Part shown: piece after piece, positions 1-7,298 of the stretch
How the letters are laid out: the number at the start of each line of letters is the position of its first letter
Position numbering within the stretch: the first letter of the stretch is position 1
Virus record (IMG/VR): IMGVR_UViG_3300035204_000686
Location: 1 to 20,724 of that record
Direction: 5' to 3' (one strand)
From: a virus
DNA length: 20,724 bases
Made by a program: the position numbers and the translations under genes
The notes under the pieces: model-generated
What the model was told of the DNA's origin: nothing
What the model saw: the letters and a program-made list of their open reading frames with translations, nothing else
Databases searched by the model: none

Positions 1-83
1 GGATCGGCCCCAGCGGGTGCGGCTGACGAGGGCGGGACTGTAACGGTCGACGACCCACCCGGAACTGTGACGGAGTTCGCCAC
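1..83 (-). CDS. Partial CDS, Pro/Ser/Thr-rich virion protein candidate (cut by window edge)
   Basis: The minus strand after the stop at 86-88 is open to the window edge from a GTG at 83-81, giving 27 residues. They begin MANSVTVPGG and continue as a Ser/Thr/Pro/Val-rich stretch in which TVP occurs more than once. A TGAGGG element inside the last codons of the upstream gene sits at SD distance, and the GTG lies two bases after that gene's stop, as at other junctions of this operon. The composition resembles the N-terminus of a distal virion protein. No domain can be named. The frame and start are inferred from spacing and the lack of stops. Confidence 0.5.
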   Translation of the reverse strand, partial: MANSVTVPGGSSTVTVPPSSAAPAGAD

Positions 84-85
84 GC

Positions 86-457
86 CTAACCCTCAACAGA
101 AATCTTCTGGAGGGCGACGCTGAAGGTGAACGTCTTCCCATCTGCCGTCGCGTCGGCTTGCGTCGTGTAACTTGGCGCGTTCATGCACGGGATCGGAACA
201 GACTGGAAGTCTGCTGTGCTCGTTACGGACGTGAAGTCAAACTCCACCTCGTAGATGACGGGGGACGTGGCGAGGGTAGATCCGTCACGGATTGTCACTG
301 TGACCTTTCCACCTGTGGAGCCGAGTGTCGCCCACGCTCCAATCACAAGAACCCCCGCCTGACCATAGCTCAGAAGGCTAGTGGATACCGGCGCAGAGTC
401 TGATGCGGTGAGGCTGATCGCAGAGTTGTTGAGATAGAGGGGGAGGGAACGTGCCAT
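86..457 (-). CDS. Small beta-rich virion protein, unknown function (123 aa)
   Basis: I do not recognise the family. The 123 residues are rich in Ser, Thr, Val and Ala and alternate hydrophobic and small residues, which suggests a beta-sandwich. There is no signal peptide, membrane segment or catalytic motif. The start is the ATG at 457-455, preceded by a strong AGGAG SD. The gene follows the 191-residue gene after 46 bp that contain an inverted repeat. Its place downstream of the tail-tip genes suggests a tail-tip accessory, fibre-associated or surface decoration protein. That role is inferred from position only. Confidence 0.65.
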   Translation of the reverse strand: MARSLPLYLNNSAISLTASDSAPVSTSLLSYGQAGVLVIGAWATLGSTGGKVTVTIRDGSTLATSPVIYEVEFDFTSVTSTADFQSVPIPCMNAPSYTTQADATADGKTFTFSVALQKISVEG

Positions 458-479
458 TCTTCGAGTCTCCTAGGCTTGC

Positions 480-501
480 CGACAGTGCTCGCGAGCTGTC
501 G
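480..501. repeat. Intergenic inverted repeat (possible mRNA hairpin)
   Basis: CGACAG and CTGTCG flank a 10-base centre containing CTCGCGAG, itself a palindrome. The element lies just after the stop of the 191-residue gene and before the SD of the next gene. No U-run follows on the minus-strand transcript, so it is not a classic intrinsic terminator. It could be a processing or stability hairpin. Confidence 0.35.
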
Positions 502-503
502 AC

Positions 504-1079
504 TTAATTCATGTCAAGAGCATAGATTGCATACTGCCCAACGATACCAGCGGTCGCCCCGCTTGCCATCGATGCAGTGATGAAGGCCCCAGAACCAAAC
601 TTGATGCGACTCGCTCCGTTGGTCCCACGGTCATAGATGTTGTCGTAGATGCCCTCGTCGGCAAGGCTTAGTCCATCGATCAGGGTGTCCGCGCTCGTGG
701 TGGCGTCTGCGGCGGCACCGATGTCAATCGTGCAAGCACCCGAAGACCCTGTTGTGAGCTGGATGACAACCCGCAAGACAACCAAGTCCGTACCATAAGT
801 GTTCTCCACAGCGAAGACCCCACCCGCTGCGTCGTCAGCCGAGAGAGCGCCCTGCAGCCACATCCCGGCAAACTTCGATACGTCGTCCCTACCCACGCCG
901 TTGGACTTGGAGGATCCGGCGGTCTTGACCTGGAGCTTTCCGGTGGAACTGTTCACCTCGATGGTGTCAGCGTCGGCGCATGTGCTCTTTAGGGCTTTGT
1001 CTCCGACAGACTGCGAGGTGATCTCGCCCCCGTCTTCAACAACAGTCAGGTCTCCGATGTACGAAATTCCACCCGGCAT
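504..1079 (-). CDS. Beta-rich virion protein, probable tail-tip accessory (191 aa)
   Basis: The family is not recognised with certainty. The N-terminal 60 residues contain a repeat-like stretch (TIEVNSSTGKLQVKTAG) of the kind found in phage fibre and decoration proteins. The rest (about residues 75-191) is a Gly/Ala/Ser/Thr-rich beta pattern with alternating hydrophobics (VVLRVVIQLTTGSSGACTIDIG). No catalytic motif, membrane segment or signal peptide is visible. The start is ATG at 1079-1077 with a TAGGAG SD, nine bases after the stop of the 652-residue tail gene. The context suggests a receptor-binding or tail-tip accessory protein, an inference from operon position and composition. Confidence 0.65.
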   Translation of the reverse strand: MPGGISYIGDLTVVEDGGEITSQSVGDKALKSTCADADTIEVNSSTGKLQVKTAGSSKSNGVGRDDVSKFAGMWLQGALSADDAAGGVFAVENTYGTDLVVLRVVIQLTTGSSGACTIDIGAAADATTSADTLIDGLSLADEGIYDNIYDRGTNGASRIKFGSGAFITASMASGATAGIVGQYAIYALDMN

Positions 1080-1088
1080 TCTCTGCTC

Positions 1089-3047
1089 CTATTCGACATC
1101 AGGGACTTCGCCACGCTGGCTGTTGTCGCTGACGTTGTCGCCACGGATCTTGCTTCGTTCCGTGCTGTGATCAATGTGATAACTCGTGATCTGAACTTGT
1201 TGTAAGTCGAAGTCATACCGCATCTTGCGAACCATGCCCACATCTGAGTTGATGCCCACCATATCGTACTGGATAGCATCGCCCATCTCCACCCGGAAAG
1301 ACCGAACCCCGTGGGTGGCCTGAACGGTGCGCTGTGGCTGGGATCGCTCCTCTCCTAGGGACCAAGCAGCCGAAGAGTTCCCCTTCGCGCCATAGTGCAA
1401 CCAGTGCTCTGCTTTGATGCTCGACGTAACTACAGAGTTCTCCTTGGTCGGTCCCTGCTCCGCTGTGTCCGAATGTTGGTATCGCTCTACGAGGACAGGG
1501 GAGATGTTGTCCTCTCCTCCCGAGGTTGCCGTTGTGGACGCCACCGTTGGGTGCCCATAGTGGGGGGGCGTATCAACGAACACCCTGTTCGCATACTTGC
1601 CGTCCGCATTGTCGTATTGAGAAACTGCGGGAGGATCGGTCCTCGACATGTCTTCCACCCCAAAGCGATATGCGGGAGTTGTGTCGAATGACGACCTCCA
1701 CATCGGATAGACCCTCCAGTCGTCTGCGATTGGGTCATAGCGCTGGGCGAAGTCGAAAGGAAAGAACTGGGCCAAGGTCCCAAAGGCCTCCCTAGCGGAA
1801 AGGGGGTCGTCCGAGGGGTCGAGGGGCACAACGCAAGCAAGGTTTGCGTATTCGCTGGGGTCGACCACGGTCGGTATTGATGCCCGGAAGTCGGCTATCG
1901 CTGTCGTTCCTAGGGCGTCTGGAAGGTTCAGCATGTCGGGTCGGGAAATCGCGTCCTCGATCACCTCCCACACAGCAGCCCTCGTGACCCCGGTGTCCGC
2001 ATAAACAGACACGGGATAGTTTCCGCTCGTGTCAGTCTCATAGCTGGAGTGCTGACCAACGTAGGTCCCTTTTACCCGAGCAAACGCCCGAGACTTCGCC
2101 CCACCTGCGGGAGACCACCACACAAAGCTGAACGCAGAGGTAGAGGGGACTCGGATCCTTACACAAGTTCCCGCTGGGCCCATCGTCGGATCCAAGAACT
2201 CAATGGTCTCGATGGAGTGAGCCAGCAACTCGAGTGGGGTGTTTTCTCCGGCTGTGTTCTCATAGAAGACCTCGGAGACATAGCAGTTCCTCTGAGGGGA
2301 AACCCAGCAGAACACATACGTCTCCGAGAGGCTGATTGGGTGCCTTCCGAAGGGAATCAGCTCGCGCCAAACATAGTCGTCTGAGATAACAGACCCGTTG
2401 CCGAAGTTTAGGCCCAGGAACTTGCCGATGTGGTCGGGGTTCAGCATGTATTGCGTCGGGGCGTAGTTGTGTGTTCCTCCGGTGTTTGGGTAGGTAAACA
2501 CGTCGTCGATGTCGGTCGGGATCGCGCCTTGAGGCCAATCTAGGGTTGGTGGGAACAGCGGGTTGATGTCCATCACTAGCTGAAACGTGTTGGCGTTGAT
2601 TGAGCTTGGGTTTCGATCCAGCGTCCCGCGCCCCATGACCTGGGTGTCGCCCGTGTCTAGATCCAGCAACCAGAGCCTACACTCGCGCCCCTTCCACCTT
2701 CCAAAGACAATGTCCCTGCGAAGATCGCCCGCTGCCGGCACAGAGGACTGGGGGCCCCCAGAAATATCTACATTGAAGGTCAAGTCAGAGATTGCGCCAA
2801 TGAACTGGTCGATGTTTCCCATCGTAAGGTCCATCGACGCGCGCCCTATCCTGGCTTCCCACACACAAGTGTCTGCGACCCCCTGCCCTGGATACGAGGG
2901 GACCGGGACCGTGAGCCCGCTGCCTACCCTTCCCTTTGGCCCACACCAGTGAACCATCCGCTCCACACCGTTCTCGTCGTGATAGGTGGCCTCAAAGAGA
3001 TAGGCGAGGCTCAGCGCTCGCTCTCTGGTTGTCCAGTCAATGGGCAT
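1089..3047 (-). CDS. Tail hub / baseplate-like protein candidate (652 aa)
   Basis: Large protein without signal peptide or membrane helix. It follows the tape measure gene and one tail-tip gene, where siphophages encode hub and tip proteins. The C-terminal third (about residues 440-620) has the loose pattern of tail hub proteins: a modelled YRF..D segment, an aN.VFV strand, then a late GDAIQYDMVGI...GMVRKM segment like the recurring GD.i....G....G.v of hub domains. Cysteines and tryptophans are frequent in the first 130 residues. The start ATG at 3047-3045 overlaps the preceding stop as TAATG and has no clear SD, so translation is probably coupled. The hub role is inferred from position and this weak pattern. 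Another tip protein is possible. Confidence 0.6.
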   Translation of the reverse strand: MPIDWTTRERALSLAYLFEATYHDENGVERMVHWCGPKGRVGSGLTVPVPSYPGQGVADTCVWEARIGRASMDLTMGNIDQFIGAISDLTFNVDISGGPQSSVPAAGDLRRDIVFGRWKGRECRLWLLDLDTGDTQVMGRGTLDRNPSSINANTFQLVMDINPLFPPTLDWPQGAIPTDIDDVFTYPNTGGTHNYAPTQYMLNPDHIGKFLGLNFGNGSVISDDYVWRELIPFGRHPISLSETYVFCWVSPQRNCYVSEVFYENTAGENTPLELLAHSIETIEFLDPTMGPAGTCVRIRVPSTSAFSFVWWSPAGGAKSRAFARVKGTYVGQHSSYETDTSGNYPVSVYADTGVTRAAVWEVIEDAISRPDMLNLPDALGTTAIADFRASIPTVVDPSEYANLACVVPLDPSDDPLSAREAFGTLAQFFPFDFAQRYDPIADDWRVYPMWRSSFDTTPAYRFGVEDMSRTDPPAVSQYDNADGKYANRVFVDTPPHYGHPTVASTTATSGGEDNISPVLVERYQHSDTAEQGPTKENSVVTSSIKAEHWLHYGAKGNSSAAWSLGEERSQPQRTVQATHGVRSFRVEMGDAIQYDMVGINSDVGMVRKMRYDFDLQQVQITSYHIDHSTERSKIRGDNVSDNSQRGEVPDVE

Positions 3048-4279
3048 TAGCGGATCTGCTCGATCTTCAAAGAGCCAGACATATAGTCCGCGCTCTCTCC
3101 AACGAAGGTATCCAAGGAATACTCCTGCAACGCCCCCCAGACCAGAAACCCCTTGTCTGCCTCACCCTGGGCCCCGAAGGCCCCACTGGTGATGTCGTCC
3201 CACCTGAGGGCCCAAAGGAGGCCTTCTGCTTTTCCGTGTCGCACCACCCCTTGAATTACTGTGCGATAGTCGGCAGCTCCCCATGCGTCGAAGGAGAGGG
3301 GGACGTTCCATCTCCGAAGTTGGGTGACGGGGTAGTAGTTGTTGATCCCAAGTCCTCGCTGCGGCTGCTGCATCCCGTGACCAGCAAGGGTTGTGATGGT
3401 CCTCGTCGCGCTCCACGTAGGATCAAAGGCCTTGCAGAGACCGACCTTGTGTCGACGGACCTCGTCTTGGTGTCTCCAGATCCACATCCAATAGCGCTCC
3501 GAAGCTGCCACCCCCGAGTTGTGAGCGAGTCGGATCGGGTTTTCTGGGTTTGTGGGAGCTGGAGAAAAAGTCAAGGATGTGCTCGCTGATGAGGACCAAC
3601 TTTGAACATCAAAGGCCAGCACCGTCGAGTTCCCGTAAACATTGATGGACGATCCATCTGCCGCGTCATCGACGCCCCCCGAGACATCCACGTCACAGAG
3701 CCACGCCGACATGTCTGCGGTGCTGTCCCCTTTGTCAAAGAGAATCATGGTGGTGGTGTCGTAGCGGTATTCGTCCGCAAAAACATTCACTGTTGCGGTT
3801 GTGTCCGCAGACGGATCGAAGCCCAACTCCTTGGCGAGGCTGGTCCCGTCCCCGTCACTTCCGTGGACCCCAGTCTTCCAACGGAAGTAGACCGTCCCAG
3901 ACGCTGCAGTAAAGACGAACTTTCCTGAATAGTGATACGTGCAGTACCACCCGGTATACGGACCAGACGCCTGCAGTTGCGTTGTGATCGCTGCAGCGAG
4001 CCCGACTGGAGAATAGAGACCGTAGGGAATGTCATAGGTGGTAATTGAGCCAGCGGGGGTGGCGCTGATCTCGATATATCGGTTGCTTGCGTCAACAGTG
4101 AACACGTTGAGCGAGCTGCCTTGCGCATAATCATCCGCTCCCGTAATCCACCGAACCCGAGGCCTAGGATCAGAGACGTTGTCGACGTAATTCCCGTCCT
4201 GGGCTGGGGTTGCCGAATAGTTTGATCGGTTGGCAATGTTTCCCTTGAACTTGTCGGTAAGAAAGAATGCGGTGAGCAT
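3047..4279 (-). CDS. Tail-tip / distal tail protein candidate (410 aa)
   Basis: First gene after the tape measure gene, the usual place of the distal tail protein. Residues about 65-175 form a self-contained module (YSPVGLAAAI..., then FVFTAASGTVYF..., then LAKELGFDPSAD). This pattern of G.Ys...la..i, a tested strand and a closing LGF recurs in phage structural proteins. The C-terminal 120 residues (RRWNVPLSFDAW through SGSLKIEQIR) look like a beta-rich attachment domain. The start ATG overlaps the tape measure stop as TAATG, and AGGAG lies 8 bases upstream. I see no enzyme motif. Dit-like function is inferred from gene order and not proven by sequence. Confidence 0.6.
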   Translation of the reverse strand: MLTAFFLTDKFKGNIANRSNYSATPAQDGNYVDNVSDPRPRVRWITGADDYAQGSSLNVFTVDASNRYIEISATPAGSITTYDIPYGLYSPVGLAAAITTQLQASGPYTGWYCTYHYSGKFVFTAASGTVYFRWKTGVHGSDGDGTSLAKELGFDPSADTTATVNVFADEYRYDTTTMILFDKGDSTADMSAWLCDVDVSGGVDDAADGSSINVYGNSTVLAFDVQSWSSSASTSLTFSPAPTNPENPIRLAHNSGVAASERYWMWIWRHQDEVRRHKVGLCKAFDPTWSATRTITTLAGHGMQQPQRGLGINNYYPVTQLRRWNVPLSFDAWGAADYRTVIQGVVRHGKAEGLLWALRWDDITSGAFGAQGEADKGFLVWGALQEYSLDTFVGESADYMSGSLKIEQIR

Positions 4280-6411
4280 TAGACGTACTCCTGTCGGACC
4301 CGGTTCCCGTAAGCGAGCCCGCGCTCTTGTTGGCGAACGAGGTAGGTGTCCACAGACTCACCGAGGACCCTTCCGTCCAGCTCGACTGTAGTCCTGATGG
4401 TCTGCTCTCCACCACCACCCTGCATCTGCGCCTTTTGGATTGCGAGCATCTCGGTGATGTGCTTAGTCCCCACGGGATCGACCAGCGTCTCGTCGTTCCG
4501 CATGACGATGGCAGAGTGGTTGTTGAGCCCGGCTTTCCTGAGGACATCCCCGGTAAGCCCCGCGTCACCGATGCCCTGAATGCTCGTGCCTACGATAGTC
4601 GCGATCTCTGCCGCACCAGCAACGCCTGCTGCTATCCCGAGGGGAATGTTGGGCACAGGGGGGACGGCAAGCGCTTCAGAAACAGCCCTTGCCGTGTTCA
4701 CGGTGGCTGTCGCCAGGGCAAAAGCCTGCGAAATATGGAAGAGCGCGACGGCATGCTTCTTAGCCTCCTCATCACCCCTTTCGTAGGCAAGCATCGCAAG
4801 CTCAGACAAGGAACTGAACAAACTAGAGAAACTCTGAGTAACCTGCCCTGCGGTGTCGAGGGAGCGCTCCATCGCTTCCCGCTCTATGTCTGCCTGCTTT
4901 GCGGCTGACTCTTGGATTAGTTTGATCTTCCCGTCGCTATATTCTTTATCGGCCACCGCGCGCAGCCGCAGAGACTCTTCATATTCAAGGCCCCCCAACC
5001 TAAGAGCCTTAGAGATAGTGTCGTGCTCTCTCGACCACCGTTCAGTCAGTTCGGTCTCTGGGGTCTTGTAAAACGTCTCATACAGAGCGTTCTGCAAGCC
5101 CTCCATCTCCTTGTTTTGAGCTTTAATCCACCTGAGCAACTCCTTGGCGGCATCCGTCTGACCTTCGGTTGCCTTCGTGTCTTTCTTTCTGTTCCCAGCT
5201 AGCGCGGCTATGTTTTGCCTGAGCTTCTTGCCGTCAAACAACTCCTTTCCTTGACCCTCAACGTGTTTTCTGTGCTCTGACCGGAGCGCACCATAAGCCT
5301 TCTCCTGGGTCTTCAAGTTGCGGTTTGCGCGGGAAAGGGCTTCGTTGAGCGCTGCCGTGGCGTCTTTCGCGCTCTTAATTGAGTCACTGTAGAGACCCAC
5401 CGACTTCAGTGCTTCCTTAAACCCCATCCCGGCTTGCATCTCCAACAGAGCGTCATCAAGCGAGCTTATGCGGTCTTCTGTTGCCTGTATCTGAACCTCA
5501 ACTTGGCGCATGTCTCCGACGAGCGTGTTCGAGAACGTCTTGCCTGACTGTTTTTGAATGCCGAAGAAGGCCTGCGAAACAAGAAGCAAGCCCTCTGCCA
5601 AATCAAGGACCTTTATAAGGAAGTCGGATATTGCTCTTCCGTCTAACGCAACAAGGAAGTTTGTAAGCGCTGTTGCTGCCGAAACAAGTGCCGGGATCAA
5701 CTCCCTCCCCATCTCGATCTTTAGCCCCCGGAAAGCGTGCTCAAGGTCTGCCTGTGCGTCAACCAGGGACTCTGAGCTTGCGAGAACGTCCTCGCTCATA
5801 ACAGCGTCAAGGTCCTCAAGGACGGACTTCATGTCGGTGATCCCCTTGGACCCGCCCGCCATCATGTTCGCCATCTCGGTGCCGGATCGCCCCAAGAGGA
5901 GCATCATCGAACCTGTGCGCTCTGCACTTGGCCCCATCGCAGCAAACCTATTGGCTAAATCGAGAAAAACATCATTCACGTCTCGCAGAGTGCCGTCGCT
6001 CTTCATCAGTTCGATGTCAAGAGCCTCAAATGTCTCCTTGATTTGCCTGGATCCGTTTCGAGCATCGACCATGACGCGACCGAGCTTCTTTAGTCCGTTA
6101 GATACGTGCTGGACGCTCGTTCCTGCGCGCTTCGCCGCGAACTCGAAAACCTGATACTGCTCTGCAGTGACGCCGACCATCCTGGCCTGCTTCGCGAGCC
6201 TGTCTCCAAGAACCGCAAGCTCCACCCCCGCCTGCTTGAAAGACCCAATAAGCAGCCTCCCCGCTGCGTCTAGTGCCTTATAAGCAAGCACTGCCGCGCC
6301 CGCCTTAACAGCCAACGCACCCATCCCCGCGCCCGTTTTCTTCGATTGCTTTGAGACCTGCCTTAGCCCGCGAACCGCCCCCCTTACGTTCGCTCCGATC
6401 TTGAGGTTCAT
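4279..6411 (-). CDS. Tail tape measure protein (710 aa)
   Basis: Sets tail length and spans the tail lumen before ejection. The N-terminus (residues 1-60) is basic and Gly/Ala-rich, as in many tape measures. Residues 60-230 carry the typical LGDRLAKQARMVGVTAEQYQVF region followed by VF.DLANRFAAMGPSAERT and LLGRSGTEMANMM, characteristic of TP901-type tape measures. Hydrophobic segments lie near 235-285 and 585-615, with a charged coiled-coil-like middle (about 300-560). The C-terminus ends with NHSAIVMRNDETLVDP and ELDGRVLGESV. It follows the frameshifted chaperone pair, as expected, with an ATGA overlap and a good CAGGAG SD. By the rule of about 0.15 nm per residue the tail would be near 105 nm (inference). 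Confidence 0.93.
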   Translation of the reverse strand: MNLKIGANVRGAVRGLRQVSKQSKKTGAGMGALAVKAGAAVLAYKALDAAGRLLIGSFKQAGVELAVLGDRLAKQARMVGVTAEQYQVFEFAAKRAGTSVQHVSNGLKKLGRVMVDARNGSRQIKETFEALDIELMKSDGTLRDVNDVFLDLANRFAAMGPSAERTGSMMLLLGRSGTEMANMMAGGSKGITDMKSVLEDLDAVMSEDVLASSESLVDAQADLEHAFRGLKIEMGRELIPALVSAATALTNFLVALDGRAISDFLIKVLDLAEGLLLVSQAFFGIQKQSGKTFSNTLVGDMRQVEVQIQATEDRISSLDDALLEMQAGMGFKEALKSVGLYSDSIKSAKDATAALNEALSRANRNLKTQEKAYGALRSEHRKHVEGQGKELFDGKKLRQNIAALAGNRKKDTKATEGQTDAAKELLRWIKAQNKEMEGLQNALYETFYKTPETELTERWSREHDTISKALRLGGLEYEESLRLRAVADKEYSDGKIKLIQESAAKQADIEREAMERSLDTAGQVTQSFSSLFSSLSELAMLAYERGDEEAKKHAVALFHISQAFALATATVNTARAVSEALAVPPVPNIPLGIAAGVAGAAEIATIVGTSIQGIGDAGLTGDVLRKAGLNNHSAIVMRNDETLVDPVGTKHITEMLAIQKAQMQGGGGEQTIRTTVELDGRVLGESVDTYLVRQQERGLAYGNRVRQEYV

Positions 6412-7270
6412 TTGTTCCGTCTCCTGGCTCGCTCTGACTCAATTTCTGAGTGATGAGCGGATACAAGCTGTGATTCAGTCTCGATAATACCTATGGCATC
6501 GAGGAGGCGGGCGTCTTGTTCTGAGAGCGGACCCCCTTCGGGCAGAGCCTTGAATCGAGACCATGCACTCCACTGATGGATAGCAGACCAGATCCAGGGC
6601 TCGCACTCCCGCAGCGGACACCCGGACATCTTGCGGTCTACGGGATAGCACCCTTCGGGTCGGTTGCGAGGCAGCTTGACTGGGGTGCGGAAGCGAAGCC
6701 TTCCTTGCTCATCTGGATCCCCGTCAAGGCACCTCGTCCCTCGGCACGCGCCCCACAACTTGCACCCACCCCACCCACTCTTTGACCAAAGTTCTGACTC
6801 TTCTTTCGTGGGCTCGCTCTTCGCGACGTACTGGAAGGCTGCCCTTAGTCTTTTCCCTCTTCCTCGCTCACCGACCCCTCCTCGATGATGTGCGCGCAAA
6901 GATCCGCAGACAGGTCCTCCAACTGAACCAACGCCTCGAGCAACTCGTCGCGAGAGGGAACCTCGTCGTTGATTGTCAGGTCTCGGCATCCGACCACAAG
7001 ATCCCGCATCAAGTCTCCCCGGAATCGAGCCATCATCTCGTGCGCCTCTTGCTGGGACGCGACGACCCCCTCGATGGCACCCTCGGAAAGAGCCTCTGGG
7101 TCGCCTTGAGTGGCCTCTGAGAGCCCGGTGACTGCCTTCTGGATCCGAAGAGACAACTCTAGGTGCCTCGTCCTCCATCCGTGGGTTATAGGTCGGTACA
7201 GGATGACCGCAGTGTCTCCACTTGCGTCCTCCATCCTGAACTCTCGGACGTTCCATGTATTGAGTTCCAC
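6408..7270 (-). CDS. Tail assembly chaperone GT fusion made by -1 frameshift (287 aa)
   Basis: Ribosomes slipping back one base on GGGAAAA (6857-6851) leave the G frame after Lys140 and continue with RLRAAFQYV for 147 more residues to the TGA at 6410-6408. The -1 frame is open throughout and has no plausible start near the junction; its next ATG is in KMSGC. The extension contains six cysteines in two sets (C-x5-C-x4-C, 26 residues, C-x9-C-x4-C), suggesting a metal site. A tryptophan-rich segment (EPWIWSAIHQWSAW) then GGPLSEQDARLLDAI recalls the T domain of siphophage chaperones, which in lambda recruits tail tube protein to the tape measure. It ends in ATGA overlap with the tape measure gene. 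The frame fusion is inferred from sequence. Confidence 0.82.
6845..7270 (-). CDS. Tail assembly chaperone G-like protein (141 aa)
   Basis: Short soluble acidic protein between the tail tube and tape measure genes, the lambda G position. It starts with a beta-rich segment (residues 1-40), then a helical, Glu-rich body, and ends VSEEEGKD just after the slippery heptamer. In lambda G is made in excess over GT and coats the tape measure during assembly; the same is inferred here. The start is GTG at 7270-7268 with GGAG 7 bases upstream. There is no enzymatic motif. The identification rests on position, length and the frameshift site more than on sequence similarity. Confidence 0.82.
   Translation of the reverse strand: MELNTWNVREFRMEDASGDTAVILYRPITHGWRTRHLELSLRIQKAVTGLSEATQGDPEALSEGAIEGVVASQQEAHEMMARFRGDLMRDLVVGCRDLTINDEVPSRDELLEALVQLEDLSADLCAHIIEEGSVSEEEGKD
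6851..6857 (-). promoter_or_regulatory. Programmed -1 ribosomal frameshift site GGGAAAA
   Basis: On the minus strand the zero-frame codons read GAG GGA AAA GAC TAA, so the heptamer is G GGA AAA, which fits the X XXY YYZ rule and is one base from the lambda G-T site GGGAAAG. The zero-frame stop is two codons downstream. An SD-like GAGGAAGAG abuts it upstream and GAGGAGGGG lies further upstream at 6875-6883. A short AAGG/CCTT stem could form downstream, but it is weak. Confidence 0.85.
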
Positions 7271-7298
7271 CGTGGTGCTCCGGTGTTAGTGGTTAAGG

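Noticed and set aside
2936-3589. 217-residue plus-strand open frame opposite the tail-tip genes
   Set aside because: Shadow of the 410- and 652-residue genes; no SD or recognisable domain.
6858-7256. Front part of the -1 frame, upstream of the slippery site
   Set aside because: It overlaps gene G in another frame and has Arg/Gly/Pro shadow composition; only the part after 6851 looks like real protein.
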